A DNA stretch of 64,000 bases, taken from Achromobacter anxifer (GTDB lineage Bacteria; Pseudomonadota; Gammaproteobacteria; Burkholderiales; Burkholderiaceae_B). The stretch lies in assembly GCF_903652925.1 (NCBI RefSeq), contig NZ_CAHLAR010000011.1:124001-188000 (forward strand), written 5' to 3'. Made by a program: the position numbers and the translations under genes. Below the pieces are notes generated by a model. It was not told where the DNA came from. It made no database searches and saw only the letters and a program-made list of their open reading frames with translations. Shown here piece after piece: positions 1-9,569 of this stretch; positions within the stretch are counted from its first letter, which is position 1; the number at the start of each line of letters is the position of its first letter.

Positions 1-590
1 TCGTGCCGCGGCCGATGGAGGAACTCACGCTGACCTTGCCCGCCACCCAGGCGCAGGCGCTGGCCGGTTTCGCCTTGTGGCGCGGCAAGCCCTTGCCGAT
101 CTCCGCGACCAGCTGGACCGGCGACGACGGCGGCGCCGAAGGCGAGATGATGGTGCGGCTGTCAGGCGCGCCTCCCGCCATCTCCAGCGCCCGCCAATTG
201 ATAGGCGGGACCCCGCTGGCGCCCGAGGCGGCCGCAGCCTGGTGGCGTTCGCTGCGCGAGCAGACCCATGCCTACTTCGCGCCGGGCCGGCCCTTGTGGC
301 GCCTGGCGCTGCCGCCCACCGCCGCCGCGCTCGGACTGGGTCCGACCCTGTTGGAGTGGGGGGGCGGGCAGCGCTGGCTGTCGGGCGAGCACGACGCCGC
401 CATGCTGCGCGAGACCGCGCAGCGGCTGGGCGGGCATGCCACGCTGTTCCGCGCCGGACAGGGCAGGCCGCCGGCAGACGGCGTATTCCATCCGCTGGCG
501 CCCGGGATCGCTTCGATCACGCGCCGCCTCAAACAAGAGCTCGATCCGGCCGGCCTGTTCAACCCCGGCCGCCTGGTCCTGGATCTATAG
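1..590 (+). CDS. glcE: Glycolate oxidase FAD-binding subunit GlcE, 3' part
   Basis: This is the C-terminal part of the FAD-binding subunit of glycolate oxidase, which oxidises glycolate to glyoxylate together with GlcD and GlcF. The reading frame is open at the window edge, so the start and the FAD-binding half lie upstream; about 195 of an expected 350 or so residues are present. The C-terminus carries the typical FAD-oxidase ending LDPAGLFNPGR. The stop at 588-590 is 6 bases before the ATG of glcF, which supports co-transcription. The assignment rests on the C-terminal motif and on the partner gene downstream. Confidence 0.85.
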   Translation, partial: VPRPMEELTLTLPATQAQALAGFALWRGKPLPISATSWTGDDGGAEGEMMVRLSGAPPAISSARQLIGGTPLAPEAAAAWWRSLREQTHAYFAPGRPLWRLALPPTAAALGLGPTLLEWGGGQRWLSGEHDAAMLRETAQRLGGHATLFRAGQGRPPADGVFHPLAPGIASITRRLKQELDPAGLFNPGRLVLDL

Positions 591-596
591 GGCATC

Positions 597-1841
597 ATGC
601 AAACCAACCTGGCATCCTGGGCACGCGATACCGATCTGGGCAAGGAGGCGGACGCCATCCTGCGGCGTTGCGTGCATTGCGGTTTCTGCACGGCCACCTG
701 TCCGACGTATCAGGTGCTGGGCGACGAACTGGACAGCCCGCGCGGCCGCATCTACCTGATCAAGCAGGTCTTGGAGGGCGCCGAGCCCACGCAGTCCACG
801 CAGCAGCATTTGGACCGTTGCCTGACCTGCCGCAATTGCGAGACCACGTGCCCCTCCGGCGTCCAGTATGGGCATCTGGTCGACATCGGCCGCAAGATCG
901 TGGAAGAGCGCGTGCCGCGCAGCTGGGCCGACAGGACCAAGCGCACCTTGCTGCGCAAGACCATGTTGTCGCCGCTATTCGGACCCGCGATGCGGCTGGG
1001 CCAGGCGGTGCGCGGCATGCTGCCGGAGGCGTTGAAGCGCAAGGTGCCGGAGCGCCGCGCCGCGGGGCCGCTGCCGCAGGTGGCCGGCCATGCGCGGCAG
1101 GTGCTGATGCTGGCTGGCTGCGTGCAGCCCGCCATGATGCCGACCATCGACGCCGCCACCATCCGCGTGCTGGACGCGGTGGGCATAGGCGCGCGCATCG
1201 CTCCCGGCGCCGGTTGCTGCGGCGCGGCCAGCTTCCATCTGGATGCGCAGGACGAGGCCCTGGCGCAGATGCGCGCCAACGTCGACGCCTGGTGGCCGCT
1301 GTTGCAGGACGGCAAGGTCGAGGCCATCGTGATGAATGCGTCCGGCTGCGGCGCCATGGTCAAGGAGTACGCCCATCACTTGCGGCATGATCCGGCCTAC
1401 GCGCAAAAGGCCGCGGACATCGTGGCGCTGGTGAGGGACGTGGCCGAGATCGTCGCGCCGCATGCCGCGCAACTGCGCTCTCGGCTGCCCGAAGGCACGC
1501 GCGCGGCATTTCATCCGCCTTGCACGCTGCAGCACTGGCAGGGGCTGCGACCGTTGTCGGAACAATTGTTGGTGGACCTGGGTTTCGCATTGCAGCCGTT
1601 CGCCGACAAGCATCTGTGCTGCGGTTCGGCGGGAGCGTACTCGGTGCTGAATCCGGAAATCGCGCTGGAGCTGCGCGACCGCAAGCTTGGCGCTATCGCC
1701 GCGGGCGGACCGGACGTGATCCTGTCATCCAACATCGGCTGCATCGGCCACCTGCAAAGCGGCACCGACACGCCCGTGCGGCATTGGATCGAGGTGGTTG
1801 ACGAGCAATTGCGCCGGCCGGCGGGCCAGCGCGGCGCCTAG
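597..1841 (+). CDS. glcF: Glycolate oxidase iron-sulfur subunit GlcF
   Basis: GlcF passes electrons from the flavin subunits of glycolate oxidase to the respiratory chain at the inner face of the membrane. The 414-residue protein has two ferredoxin-type 4Fe-4S motifs near the N-terminus, with cysteines at 25/28/31/35 (CVHCGFCTATCP) and 75/78/81/85 (CLTCRNCETTCP). Two CCG-type motifs follow, GAGCCGAAS and HLCCGSAGAYS, as in heterodisulfide-reductase-like subunits. Length fits the family (about 405-415). It follows glcE by 6 bases and is the last gene of the operon; the next genes are on the other strand. Confidence 0.95.
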   Translation: MQTNLASWARDTDLGKEADAILRRCVHCGFCTATCPTYQVLGDELDSPRGRIYLIKQVLEGAEPTQSTQQHLDRCLTCRNCETTCPSGVQYGHLVDIGRKIVEERVPRSWADRTKRTLLRKTMLSPLFGPAMRLGQAVRGMLPEALKRKVPERRAAGPLPQVAGHARQVLMLAGCVQPAMMPTIDAATIRVLDAVGIGARIAPGAGCCGAASFHLDAQDEALAQMRANVDAWWPLLQDGKVEAIVMNASGCGAMVKEYAHHLRHDPAYAQKAADIVALVRDVAEIVAPHAAQLRSRLPEGTRAAFHPPCTLQHWQGLRPLSEQLLVDLGFALQPFADKHLCCGSAGAYSVLNPEIALELRDRKLGAIAAGGPDVILSSNIGCIGHLQSGTDTPVRHWIEVVDEQLRRPAGQRGA

Positions 1842-1888
1842 GCGCCAAGGGCGCCGGACGCCTTGTGCGGCATCCGGCGCAGGGCCTG

Positions 1889-3328
1889 TTATTCCACGGC
1901 CTTGACCATGTCTTCCAGCACCTTCTTGGCGTCGCCGAAGACCATCATCGTGCGGTCCATGTAGAAGAGCTCGTTGTCCAGGCCCGCGTAGCCCGAGGCC
2001 ATGGAGCGCTTGTTCACGATCACGGTGCGCGCCTTGTAGGCTTCGAGGATGGGCATGCCGGCGATGGGCGATTTCGGATCGTTCTTCGCGGCCGGGTTGA
2101 CCACGTCGTTCGCGCCCAGCACCAGCACCACGTCGGTCTGGCCGAACTCGCTGTTGATGTCTTCCATTTCGAAGACCTGGTCGTAGGGCACTTCGGCTTC
2201 GGCCAGCAGCACGTTCATGTGGCCAGGCATGCGTCCGGCCACCGGGTGGATGGCGTACTTGACCGTCACGCCGCGCTCGGTGAGCTTCTCCGCCAGTTCC
2301 TTCAGCGCGTGCTGCGCGCGCGCCACCGCCAGGCCGTAGCCGGGAACGATGGTCACGCGTTCGGCGTTGGTCATCAGGAAGGCGGCATCGTCGGGGCTGC
2401 CCGACTTGACGCTGCGCTGCTGCGCTTCACCCGCCGCGGCGCCGCCGCCGGCCTGGCCGCCGAAGCCGCCCAGGATCACGTTGAAGAACGAGCGGTTCAT
2501 CGCCTTGCACATGATGTAGGACAGGATGGCGCCCGACGAGCCCACCAGCGAGCCCGCGATGATCAGCATCGGGTTGTTCAGCGAGAAGCCGATGCCGGCT
2601 GCCGCCCAGCCCGAGTAGCTGTTCAGCATGGACACCACCACCGGCATGTCGGCGCCGCCGATCGGGATGATGATCAGCACGCCCAGCACGAAGGCGATGA
2701 TCGTCATGATGACGAAGGGCGTCCATTCCTGCGTCAGCATGAACCAGACGCCGCAGGCCAGCATCAGCAAAGCTAGCGCCAGGTTCAGCATGTGCTGGCC
2801 CGTGAACACCACCGGCGCGCCCTGGAACAGCCGGAACTTGTACTTGCCCGAGAGCTTGCCGAAAGCGATGACCGAACCGGAGAACGTGATGGCGCCGACG
2901 AAGGTGCCGATGAACAGCTCGAAGCGGTTGCCGGTGGGGATGGGCATGCCGGCCGGCACGATGCCGAAGGCATGCGGCTCGGCCACCACGGCCACCGCGA
3001 TGGCGACCGCGGCCAGGCCGATCATGCTGTGCATGAAGGCGACCAGCTCGGGCATCTTGGTCATCTCGACGCGCTTGGCCATCAGCGTGCCGATGGAGCC
3101 GCCCACCAGCAGGCCCAGCACGACCCAGCCCAGGCCGATGGTGGCGGCGCCGTCGCGGGCCAGGGCGACGATGAGCGCGGCCGTGGTCAGCACGGCGATC
3201 GCCATGCCGGCCATGCCGAACGCATTGCCCAGCCGCGACGTGGTGGGATGCGACAGGCCCTTGAGCGCCTGGATGAAGCAGACCGAGGCGATCAGGTACA
3301 GCAGGGTGACGAGGTTCAGCGATATCAT
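1889..3328 (-). CDS. pntB: NAD(P) transhydrogenase subunit beta
   Basis: PntB carries membrane domain II helices and the NADP(H)-binding domain III of the proton-translocating transhydrogenase, which uses the proton gradient to reduce NADP+ with NADH. The 479-residue product starts at MISLNLV. It has about eight hydrophobic segments, then a C-terminal soluble domain with [12 protein letters not shown] and [12 protein letters not shown], both typical of NADP binding. An in-frame extension upstream of this ATG is only the shadow of pntAB. The start overlaps the pntAB stop by four bases (ATGA), so translation is probably coupled. It is the last gene of pntAA-pntAB-pntB. Confidence 0.95.
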   Translation of the reverse strand: MISLNLVTLLYLIASVCFIQALKGLSHPTTSRLGNAFGMAGMAIAVLTTAALIVALARDGAATIGLGWVVLGLLVGGSIGTLMAKRVEMTKMPELVAFMHSMIGLAAVAIAVAVVAEPHAFGIVPAGMPIPTGNRFELFIGTFVGAITFSGSVIAFGKLSGKYKFRLFQGAPVVFTGQHMLNLALALLMLACGVWFMLTQEWTPFVIMTIIAFVLGVLIIIPIGGADMPVVVSMLNSYSGWAAAGIGFSLNNPMLIIAGSLVGSSGAILSYIMCKAMNRSFFNVILGGFGGQAGGGAAAGEAQQRSVKSGSPDDAAFLMTNAERVTIVPGYGLAVARAQHALKELAEKLTERGVTVKYAIHPVAGRMPGHMNVLLAEAEVPYDQVFEMEDINSEFGQTDVVLVLGANDVVNPAAKNDPKSPIAGMPILEAYKARTVIVNKRSMASGYAGLDNELFYMDRTMMVFGDAKKVLEDMVKAVE

Positions 3329-3642
3329 TGCGCTTCCTCCTTGCCGGGCTTCCTGTCTTTCTTCTTGAACATTTCCAGCATGCGGCGGGTCACGAGGAAG
3401 CCGCCGAACACATTGACCGCGGCCAGCGCCACGGCGAACACGCCCATGCCGCGCGCGAGGCCGCCTTCGGTCAGCGCGGCCGCCAGCATGGCGCCGACGA
3501 TGATGATGGCGGAAATGGCGTTGGTCACGGCCATCAGCGGCGTGTGCAGCGCAGGGGTGACGTTCCACACGACGTGGTAGCCGACATAGATGGCCAGCAC
3601 GAAGATGATGAGGTTCATCAGGGTGGGGTTGATCGCTTCCAT
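3325..3642 (-). CDS. pntAB: NAD(P) transhydrogenase subunit alpha, membrane part
   Basis: This 105-residue protein is the short membrane part of the alpha subunit, encoded separately as in the three-subunit transhydrogenases of Rhodospirillum type rather than fused as in E. coli PntA. It contains about three hydrophobic helices ([29 protein letters not shown], and one further), and ends in a charged Lys-rich tail. It lies 3 bases after pntAA and overlaps pntB by four bases, so the three genes form one tight operon. Confidence 0.92.
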   Translation of the reverse strand: MEAINPTLMNLIIFVLAIYVGYHVVWNVTPALHTPLMAVTNAISAIIIVGAMLAAALTEGGLARGMGVFAVALAAVNVFGGFLVTRRMLEMFKKKDRKPGKEEAQ

Positions 3643-3645
3643 GCT

Positions 3646-4764
3646 TTAGTTCCTCCGCGCCACGTTGCCGCCTTCGCACATCAGGCAGGCCGCCACGATT
3701 TCATCGTCGCGCTGGATCGCCAGCGCGCCGTCCGCATTGATGATGAGCTTCAGGAAATCCTGGATGTTGCGCGCATAGAGCGCCGACGCGTCGGTCGCTA
3801 CCATGCCGGGCAGATTGGTCAGCCCGACGAGGGTCACGCCGTGCTTCTCCACGACCTGGCCTTTCTCGGACAGCGGGCAATTGCCGCCGCGTTCCACGGC
3901 CAGGTCCACCAGCACCGAGCCCGGCTTCATGGCTGCGACGGTTTCCGCGGACACCAGCGTGGGAGCGGGGCGGCCCGGGATCAGCGCGGTGGTGATGACG
4001 ATGTCGGCCTGCTTGCAGCGTTCGGACACGAGGGCCGCTTGCCGCGCCATCCAGGCCGCCGGCATGGGCCGGGCATAGCCGCCCGTGCCTTGCGCGATCT
4101 CGCGTTCCTCGTCGGTTTCGAAGGGCACGTCGATGAACTTGGCGCCCAGCGATTCCACTTGCTCGCGGGCGGCGGGACGCACGTCGGAGGCTTCGACCAC
4201 GGCGCCCAGCCGCTTGGCGGTGGCGATGGCCTGCAGGCCGGCGACGCCGGTGCCCAGCACCACGGCGCGGGCCGCTTTCAGCGTGCCCGCGGCGGTCATC
4301 ATCATGGGGATCAGGCGGCCGTAGTAGTGCGCGGCCAGCAGCACCGCCTTGTAGCCGGCCAGGTTGGCCTGCGAGGACAGCACGTCCAGGCTCTGGGCCC
4401 GGGTGATGCGGGGCGCGGCCTCCAGCGCGAATCCCGTAAGCCCGGCGGCGGCCATCTGCTGGATGCCTTCGGCGTCGAAGGGGTCCAGCATGCCGATCAC
4501 TACGGCGCCGGATTTCATCTGGGGCAATTCCGCGGCAGAAGGCGCGCGCACCTTCATCACGAGTTCTGCTCCCAGCGCATCCTGGGCCGTGCCGAGCGTG
4601 GCGCCGGCGGCTTCATAGGCGTCGTCCAGATAGCGGGCGGCCGTGCCTGCCCCGCGTTCCACGACAACGGTGTGTTTGCCGCCTATGTACTTCTTGACGG
4701 TCTCCGGTGTTGCTGCGACACGAGTTTCCCCGTCTCGGGTTTCTTTTGGTATCCCGATGTGCAT
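3646..4764 (-). CDS. pntAA: NAD(P) transhydrogenase subunit alpha, NAD-binding part
   Basis: This 372-residue soluble subunit is domain I of transhydrogenase and binds NAD(H). It starts MHIGIPKETRDGETRVA, a hallmark shared with alanine dehydrogenase, and has a Rossmann motif LGTGVAGLQAIATAKRLG near residues 170-190. The length matches separately encoded PntAA. AGGAG stands about eight bases before the ATG. It is the first gene of the pntAA-pntAB-pntB operon. Confidence 0.95.
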   Translation of the reverse strand: MHIGIPKETRDGETRVAATPETVKKYIGGKHTVVVERGAGTAARYLDDAYEAAGATLGTAQDALGAELVMKVRAPSAAELPQMKSGAVVIGMLDPFDAEGIQQMAAAGLTGFALEAAPRITRAQSLDVLSSQANLAGYKAVLLAAHYYGRLIPMMMTAAGTLKAARAVVLGTGVAGLQAIATAKRLGAVVEASDVRPAAREQVESLGAKFIDVPFETDEEREIAQGTGGYARPMPAAWMARQAALVSERCKQADIVITTALIPGRPAPTLVSAETVAAMKPGSVLVDLAVERGGNCPLSEKGQVVEKHGVTLVGLTNLPGMVATDASALYARNIQDFLKLIINADGALAIQRDDEIVAACLMCEGGNVARRN

Positions 4765-4808
4765 CTACCTCTCCTCAGAAGATTGGCACTAGTTATACAC
4801 GGAATGTG

Positions 4809-4889
4809 GGCCCCCACGCCGCACTCGCTACGCTCGCTTGCTGCCCCCCGAGGGGGCTGGCCCGCCTTGGGGCGGCCCGGCGGCGGGCC
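4809..4889. repeat. GC-rich dispersed palindromic repeat, copy 1
   Basis: The segment shares an ordered set of blocks with a second copy at 8294-8362: GGCCCCCACGCCGC, then GCTTGCTGCCCCCCGAGGGGG, read here as two adjoining blocks, then GCCTTGG-GCGG-CCGGCGGC. The block around CCCCCCGAGGGGG is itself nearly palindromic. It lies in the 338-base space between pntAA and the upstream minus-strand gene. Apart from this repeat and the terminator at 4998-5029 that space holds no gene I can support. Short GC-rich repeats of this sort are common between genes of Bordetella and Achromobacter; that is general knowledge, not a search result. Confidence 0.7.
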
Positions 4890-4997
4890 GGCACTCGAGC
4901 CGCATTGGCTGCGCGCAATGGCTGCGGGATTCTCCGATTGCGGACCGTTTTCCGTTTCGGTTTGCTCGTCGCTTCGGATCTTCTTGAGATCGGGCCG

Positions 4998-5029
4998 AAA
5001 AAAAAAGCCCCATGGCGAACCATGGGGCT
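4998..5029 (-). terminator. Rho-independent terminator of the formylglutamate amidohydrolase gene
   Basis: A ten-base perfect stem AGCCCCATGG / CCATGGGGCT closes a CGAA loop. On the minus strand it is followed by a run of nine T (seen as A at 4998-5006). It stands 74 bases after the stop of the minus-strand gene at 5103-5978. Confidence 0.85.
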
Positions 5030-5102
5030 GGGGTCTTGCAACCCAATTGCTCCGGCCAGTCGTGCTTTCCTGCTGGCCGGCACTGCGCGCAAACGTCCGG
5101 CG

Positions 5103-5978
5103 TCAAGCCGTCTGCGCGCGAGTCCAGTTGATCAGCGCGGCGGTGAGTTCGCGCAGATCGGCCTTCAGGCGGCCGTAGTTTTCGGAAGGACGCAGCGAGA
5201 CTTCGTCCATGTAGAGCTTGCGGTTGATCTCGATCTGCAGGCTGTGGCGGCCTTCTTCGGGGCGGCCGAAGGCGCGCACCAGTTCCACGCCCTTGTACGG
5301 ATCGTTCACGGTGACGTTGTAGCCGCGTTCGCGCAGCCAGGCGGCGATGAATTCGCGGAAGGCCGGGTCGCTGGTGCTGCCGTCGCGGTCGCCCAGCACG
5401 AAGTCGGGGTGGACCAGGCCGGGGCGGTCGGTGGCGTAGGCGCCGGCGACGCTGGGCATGGAGTGGCAGTTGATGTGCCAGACCTTGCCGAACTTCTTGT
5501 GGGCGGCGTCCAGCACCTGGCCCAGCGCGGCGTGGTAGGGCTTCCAGCAGGCGTCGATGCGGTGGCGCACTTCGGCCACCGTCAGCTTGCGGTTGTAGAG
5601 CGGCGTGCCGTCATCCAGCATGCGCCAGATCAGGCCCTTGCCCAGCTTGACTTTGGGCGAGGCGTTGATGGCGTCGGGCCAGGCCTGGTCCAGAAGCAGT
5701 TCGTCGATCTCGTCGGGCGAGCGATTGGCGTCGATGTAGGCGCGCGGAAACGCGGCGGCGATCATCGGCACGCCCATTTCAATGGCGTCGCCCCAGAGGT
5801 CGTCAACCCAGGTGTCCTCGGCGGTGCGCAATGCGCCAAAGTTCACCGCAGCCGCGAAATCGGGGGGATAGGCGGTGCCGCTGTGCGGAGAGTCCAGCAC
5901 CAGCGGGGCCGAGAGTTCCGAATCCGGATATTGCTGCGGGAGGTCGAGCCGATAAGACAGGGGTTGGGTAATTCGCAT
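5103..5978 (-). CDS. N-formylglutamate amidohydrolase family protein
   Basis: The family hydrolyses N-formyl-L-glutamate to formate and glutamate, the last step of one histidine degradation route. The 291-residue protein has the family's VLDSPHSGTAYP motif near residue 30 and a later WHINCHSMPS motif whose histidine fits a metal or catalytic ligand. No other hut gene is nearby. Instead it lies 70 bases downstream of a Bug-type receptor gene on the same strand, so the pair probably imports and deformylates or hydrolyses an acyl amino acid. A strong terminator follows. The exact substrate is not shown by the sequence. Confidence 0.8.
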   Translation of the reverse strand: MRITQPLSYRLDLPQQYPDSELSAPLVLDSPHSGTAYPPDFAAAVNFGALRTAEDTWVDDLWGDAIEMGVPMIAAAFPRAYIDANRSPDEIDELLLDQAWPDAINASPKVKLGKGLIWRMLDDGTPLYNRKLTVAEVRHRIDACWKPYHAALGQVLDAAHKKFGKVWHINCHSMPSVAGAYATDRPGLVHPDFVLGDRDGSTSDPAFREFIAAWLRERGYNVTVNDPYKGVELVRAFGRPEEGRHSLQIEINRKLYMDEVSLRPSENYGRLKADLRELTAALINWTRAQTA

Positions 5979-6048
5979 ATGGGGGTATTGCGTTCGTGAA
6001 TCGGAGGTCCTCGCGTCCCGCGCGGGGACGGCGAGGACCGAAGATCGC

Positions 6049-7038
6049 TTAGTCGATCTTCACGTTGGCTTCTTTGGCGATGCGCTTGTTCTTGGCGATT
6101 TCAGCCGAGATCTGCGCGCCGAATTCGGCCGGAGTGTTGGCGGCCGGCGACGCGCCCAGGGCTTCCAGGCGGGTCTTGACGTCGTCTTCGGCGCTGACCT
6201 TCTGCACCGCCGCGTTCAGCTTGTCCAGGATGGGCTTGGGCAGCTTGGCGGGAGCCACCAGGCCGAACCACGAAGCGTCGTTCACGGCCGGCAGGCCGGC
6301 TTCGGCGAAGGTGGGAACGTCGGGCAGGCTGGCCACGCGCTTGGGCGAGGCTACGGCCATGGCGATCAGGCGGCCGGACTGGACGTGCGGCAGCGTGGAA
6401 GGCAGGTTGTCGTACATGACGTCGACCTGGCCGGCCAGCGCATCGTTCAGCGCCGGGCCCACGCCGCGGTACGGCACGTGCATCAGGTTGGTGCCCGAAG
6501 CCATCTTGAACAGTTCGCCCATCATGTGCGAGACCGAACCGTTGCCGGCGGACGCGTAGGTCAGCTTGCCCGGCTCGCTCTTGGCCAGCTTGATGAAGTC
6601 GGCGATGTTCTTGGCCTGGACCTTCGGGTTGATGGTCATGATGTTCGGCACGGCCGCCAGGTTCGAGATGGGCGTGAAGTCCTTCTCGCCGTCGAACGGC
6701 AGGTTCGGGTAGATGGCCGGGTTGATGCCGTGGGTGCTGACGGTGGCGATGCCCAGCGTGTAGCCGTCCGGCGCGCTGCTGGCGACGAAGGCGCTGCCGA
6801 TCGAACCGCCGGCGCCGCCGCGGTTTTCCACCACGACGGTCTGGCCCAGCTCCTTGCCCAGCTTGTCTGCGAACAGGCGGCCGACGATGTCGGTGGTGCC
6901 GCCGGGCGGGAAGGGAACGATCAGGCGGATGGGCTTGCTCGGATACGCGTCTTCAGCGTGCGCGATGCCCGAGGTCAGCGGCGTGGCCAGGGTCGCGGCG
7001 GCGACACACAGGCCCAGTACTACGTTACGGCGTTGCAT
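6049..7038 (-). CDS. Bug-type (TctC family) periplasmic substrate-binding receptor
   Basis: This 329-residue protein is a periplasmic solute receptor of the Bug family, greatly expanded in Bordetella and relatives. MQRRNVVLGLCVAAA begins a signal peptide that probably ends at AHA before EDAYPSKP. The mature N-terminus has the hallmark KPIRLIVPFPPGGTTD. The start at 7038 is chosen because the signal peptide begins there; an in-frame extension upstream is rich in charged residues and unlikely to be translated. It is divergent from a LysR gene and upstream of the amidohydrolase. No TctA/TctB membrane genes are adjacent. Confidence 0.9.
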   Translation of the reverse strand: MQRRNVVLGLCVAAATLATPLTSGIAHAEDAYPSKPIRLIVPFPPGGTTDIVGRLFADKLGKELGQTVVVENRGGAGGSIGSAFVASSAPDGYTLGIATVSTHGINPAIYPNLPFDGEKDFTPISNLAAVPNIMTINPKVQAKNIADFIKLAKSEPGKLTYASAGNGSVSHMMGELFKMASGTNLMHVPYRGVGPALNDALAGQVDVMYDNLPSTLPHVQSGRLIAMAVASPKRVASLPDVPTFAEAGLPAVNDASWFGLVAPAKLPKPILDKLNAAVQKVSAEDDVKTRLEALGASPAANTPAEFGAQISAEIAKNKRIAKEANVKID

Positions 7039-7335
7039 GGATTCCCCTAATGAATTGGAAAGCGGATGCGCAAAGGCAGACGCAAACGCAACGATTCTTT
7101 CCTGGCGGTCCGGTTTGCGCAAACGAAAGTTTCTCCGTAAGCTATGACTTTTTTTCATGCCTCTTTTCGCGGCGGCCCGGAACACGCCAGTTTTTGCCGC
7201 GCGGCCTGAAACAATTTGCGTATTCAACGCAAGCCTCCATGGGGAGCGCGGACAGCCATTTCCGCCGGGCCATCCCCAGGAAGATTGCCCCTCTCGGGGC
7301 AGGGAGCCCGCGGCTGCCGCGGGGCTACATCATCT
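7039..7335. promoter_or_regulatory. Divergent promoter region between Bug receptor and LysR genes
   Basis: The 297-base space separates two genes read in opposite directions. Its first third is less GC-rich than the genes. The divergent LysR arrangement makes this the likely site of regulator binding, but I could not fix a single operator or -10/-35 pair with confidence. Confidence 0.45.
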
Positions 7336-8262
7336 ATGCGGCGTTTCTGTCCTTCTTTAACGGATCTCCAGGCGTTCGAAGTCGCCGCGAGACATAGCAG
7401 CTTCACGCGCGCGGCCCAGGAACTGTGTGTGACGCAGGGCGCGGTCAGTAAACAGGTGAAACATTTGGAGGAGTTCGTAGGCATCGAACTATTCCTGCGG
7501 ATCAGGCAAGGCCTGGTCCTGACCGAAGCCGGACGCAGCTACCTCACCAAGATCCAGGCGGGTCTGGGGCAGATCGAGGCCGCCACCGTTGAGCTGATTG
7601 CGCACCAGGGGCAGGGCGGCACGCTCAACCTGACCTGTATGCCGACCTTTGGCGCGCGCTGGCTGATCCCGCGCCTGACGGCCTTCATGCGCTTGCGGCC
7701 GGACATCCACGTGGAGTTCCTGCCCCATCGCCAGGGCTATGACTTCTCCACGCCTGAGCTGGATGCGGCCGTGCGCTTCGGCGAGGGCATCTGGCCGGGC
7801 AGCGGGGCGGACTACATCGTCGGCCGCGAAATCTTGCCGGTCTGCAGTCCGCGGCTGATCCCGGGCGGCTGTGCCTCGCCGGCGGACCTGCTGGCCTATC
7901 CGCTGCTGCACCACACGTCGGCGCTGGAGGGCTGGCGCGACTGGTTCGACCAGGCCGGCTGCGATACCCGGCGCAGCCTGGAAGGCGCGCGCTTCGACCA
8001 GTATGCGCTGTTGTCGCAGGCGGCCGCGGCGGGCTTCGGGGTGGCGCTGATTCCGCGCTGCCTGATCGAGGACGAGTTGCGCGACGGCAAGCTGGCCGTC
8101 GCCATCCAGCTGCCGATCCGGGCGCGCATGGGGTACTACCTGTGCTACCCGGAGCAGAAAGCCAATCTGCCCACTTTGCAGGCGTTCCGTACGTGGCTGA
8201 TGGAAGTGTCACGGGCCGCCGAGCCGCAGCCGCGGGAAGATGCGCTGTCCGATCTAAAATAG
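7336..8262 (+). CDS. LysR-family transcriptional regulator, GcvA-like
   Basis: The 308-residue product has an N-terminal winged helix-turn-helix with [20 protein letters not shown] around residues 26-45, followed by a LysR effector-binding domain. The pattern [20 protein letters not shown] resembles GcvA-type members. The ATG at 7336 places the helix-turn-helix at the usual distance from the N-terminus; the frame is open further upstream but that part is unlike the family. It is divergent from the Bug/amidohydrolase pair and probably controls it. It ends 7 bases before mnmA. Confidence 0.88.
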   Translation: MRRFCPSLTDLQAFEVAARHSSFTRAAQELCVTQGAVSKQVKHLEEFVGIELFLRIRQGLVLTEAGRSYLTKIQAGLGQIEAATVELIAHQGQGGTLNLTCMPTFGARWLIPRLTAFMRLRPDIHVEFLPHRQGYDFSTPELDAAVRFGEGIWPGSGADYIVGREILPVCSPRLIPGGCASPADLLAYPLLHHTSALEGWRDWFDQAGCDTRRSLEGARFDQYALLSQAAAAGFGVALIPRCLIEDELRDGKLAVAIQLPIRARMGYYLCYPEQKANLPTLQAFRTWLMEVSRAAEPQPREDALSDLK

Positions 8263-8269
8263 ACCCATC

Positions 8270-9463
8270 ATGAGTTCAAATACCACCAAGAACGGCCCCC
8301 ACGCCGCGCCTTCGGCTTGCTGCCCCCCGAGGGGGGCTTTTGCCTTGGAGCGGTCCGGCGGCAAAAGAGGCCGCGTCGTCGTCGGCATGTCCGGCGGGGT
8401 CGATTCTTCGGTCACCGCCTGGCTGCTCAAGCAGCAAGGCTATGAGGTCGTCGGCCTGTTCATGAAGAACTGGGAAGACGACGACGATTCCGAATACTGC
8501 TCCACCCGCCAGGACCTGCTGGACGCCGCCAGCGTCGCGGACCTGGTCGGGGTCGAGTTCGAGTTCGTCAATTTCGCCGCCGAATACAAGGACCGCGTGT
8601 TCGCGGAATTCCTGCGCGAGTACTCCGCGGGTCGCACGCCCAATCCGGACGTGCTGTGCAACGCCGAGATCAAGTTCAAGGCCTTCCTCGACCACGCCAT
8701 GGCGCTGGGCGCCGAGCACATCGCCACCGGCCACTATGCGCGCGTGCGCGAGGTGCCGGCCGCGGGCGGCGGCACGCAGTTCCAGCTCCTCAAGGCGCTG
8801 GATGCGTCCAAGGATCAGAGCTACTTTCTGCATCGCCTGAACCAGGCGCAGTTGTCGCGCACCATGTTCCCGCTGGGCGAGATCCACAAGACCGAGGTGC
8901 GGCGCATTGCCCATGAAATCGGCCTGCACAACGCCGCCAAGAAGGATTCCACCGGCATCTGCTTCATCGGCGAGCGGCCGTTCCGCGAATTCCTGAACCG
9001 CTACCTGCCGACCGAGCCGGGTCCGATCATGACGCCGGAAGGGCAGAAGGTCGGCCGCCATGAAGGGCTGTCGTTCTACACGCTGGGCCAGCGCAAGGGC
9101 CTGGGTGTGGGCGGTGTGAAGGGGCGCCAGCGCGAGGACGGCACGGCCGAGGCCTGGTACGTGGCGCGCAAGGACCTGGAGCGCAACGTGCTCTACGTGG
9201 TGCAGGGACATGACCATCCCTGGCTGCTGTCGGGCGAGCTGCGGGCGCAGGACGCCAGCTGGGTCGCCGGCCACGCGCCCGAGCCGGGCGCCTATGGCGC
9301 CAAGACGCGCTACCGGCAGGCCGATGCGGCCTGCCGCCTGGATGGCGCCGCCGAAGGCACCTTCGGCCTGAGCTTTACCGAACCGCAGTGGGCGGTCACG
9401 CCCGGACAGTCCGCCGTGCTTTACGATGGCGAGGTTTGCCTGGGCGGCGGCATCATCCTGTAA
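8270..9463 (+). CDS. mnmA: tRNA-specific 2-thiouridylase MnmA with repeat-derived N-terminal insertion
   Basis: MnmA thiolates U34 of tRNA for Glu, Gln and Lys using ATP and a sulfur relay. The PP-loop GMSGGVDSS is at residues 39-47, and the catalytic cysteines are C130 (NPDVLCNAE) and C231 (STGICFIGE). The 397 residues exceed the usual 360-370. The excess is at the N-terminus: MSSNTTK is followed by about 23-25 residues encoded by a dispersed repeat (8294-8362, 69 bases, exactly 23 codons) before the conserved [15 protein letters not shown] at 8345 could be an alternative start but the ATG at 8270 is stronger. It follows the LysR gene closely, though its function is unrelated. Confidence 0.95.
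   Translation: MSSNTTKNGPHAAPSACCPPRGAFALERSGGKRGRVVVGMSGGVDSSVTAWLLKQQGYEVVGLFMKNWEDDDDSEYCSTRQDLLDAASVADLVGVEFEFVNFAAEYKDRVFAEFLREYSAGRTPNPDVLCNAEIKFKAFLDHAMALGAEHIATGHYARVREVPAAGGGTQFQLLKALDASKDQSYFLHRLNQAQLSRTMFPLGEIHKTEVRRIAHEIGLHNAAKKDSTGICFIGERPFREFLNRYLPTEPGPIMTPEGQKVGRHEGLSFYTLGQRKGLGVGGVKGRQREDGTAEAWYVARKDLERNVLYVVQGHDHPWLLSGELRAQDASWVAGHAPEPGAYGAKTRYRQADAACRLDGAAEGTFGLSFTEPQWAVTPGQSAVLYDGEVCLGGGIIL
8294..8362. repeat. GC-rich dispersed palindromic repeat, copy 2, inside mnmA
   Basis: The segment matches the blocks of copy 1 at 4809-4889, including CCCCCACGCCGC, GCTTGCTGCCCCCCGAGGGG and the later GCCTTGG-GCGG-CCGGCGGC. Here it lies entirely inside the 5' coding region of mnmA and keeps the frame open. 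It encodes a Cys-Cys-Pro-Pro-containing stretch unlike any MnmA sequence I know. Confidence 0.75.
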
Positions 9464-9507
9464 GCGCCGCGCGGGCAGCCGCCGCGCGACGAACGCAGAC
9501 TTCAATC

Positions 9508-9540
9508 AAAGCCCCTCGGGCGCGGCCCCTGGGGCTTTGT
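9508..9540 (+). terminator. Terminator after mnmA
   Basis: The arms AAAGCCCC and GGGGCTTT enclose a GC-rich loop and are followed by T-rich bases. The site lies 45 bases after the mnmA stop and just before the ribosome-binding site of the next gene. Confidence 0.65.
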
Positions 9541-9569
9541 TCATTACCAAGAAGAAAGAGGAGACAGTT

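Noticed and set aside
7216-7335. An N-terminal extension of the GcvA-like regulator by 40 codons
   Set aside because: The LysR domain begins only at ATG 7336, and the extension resembles intergenic DNA.
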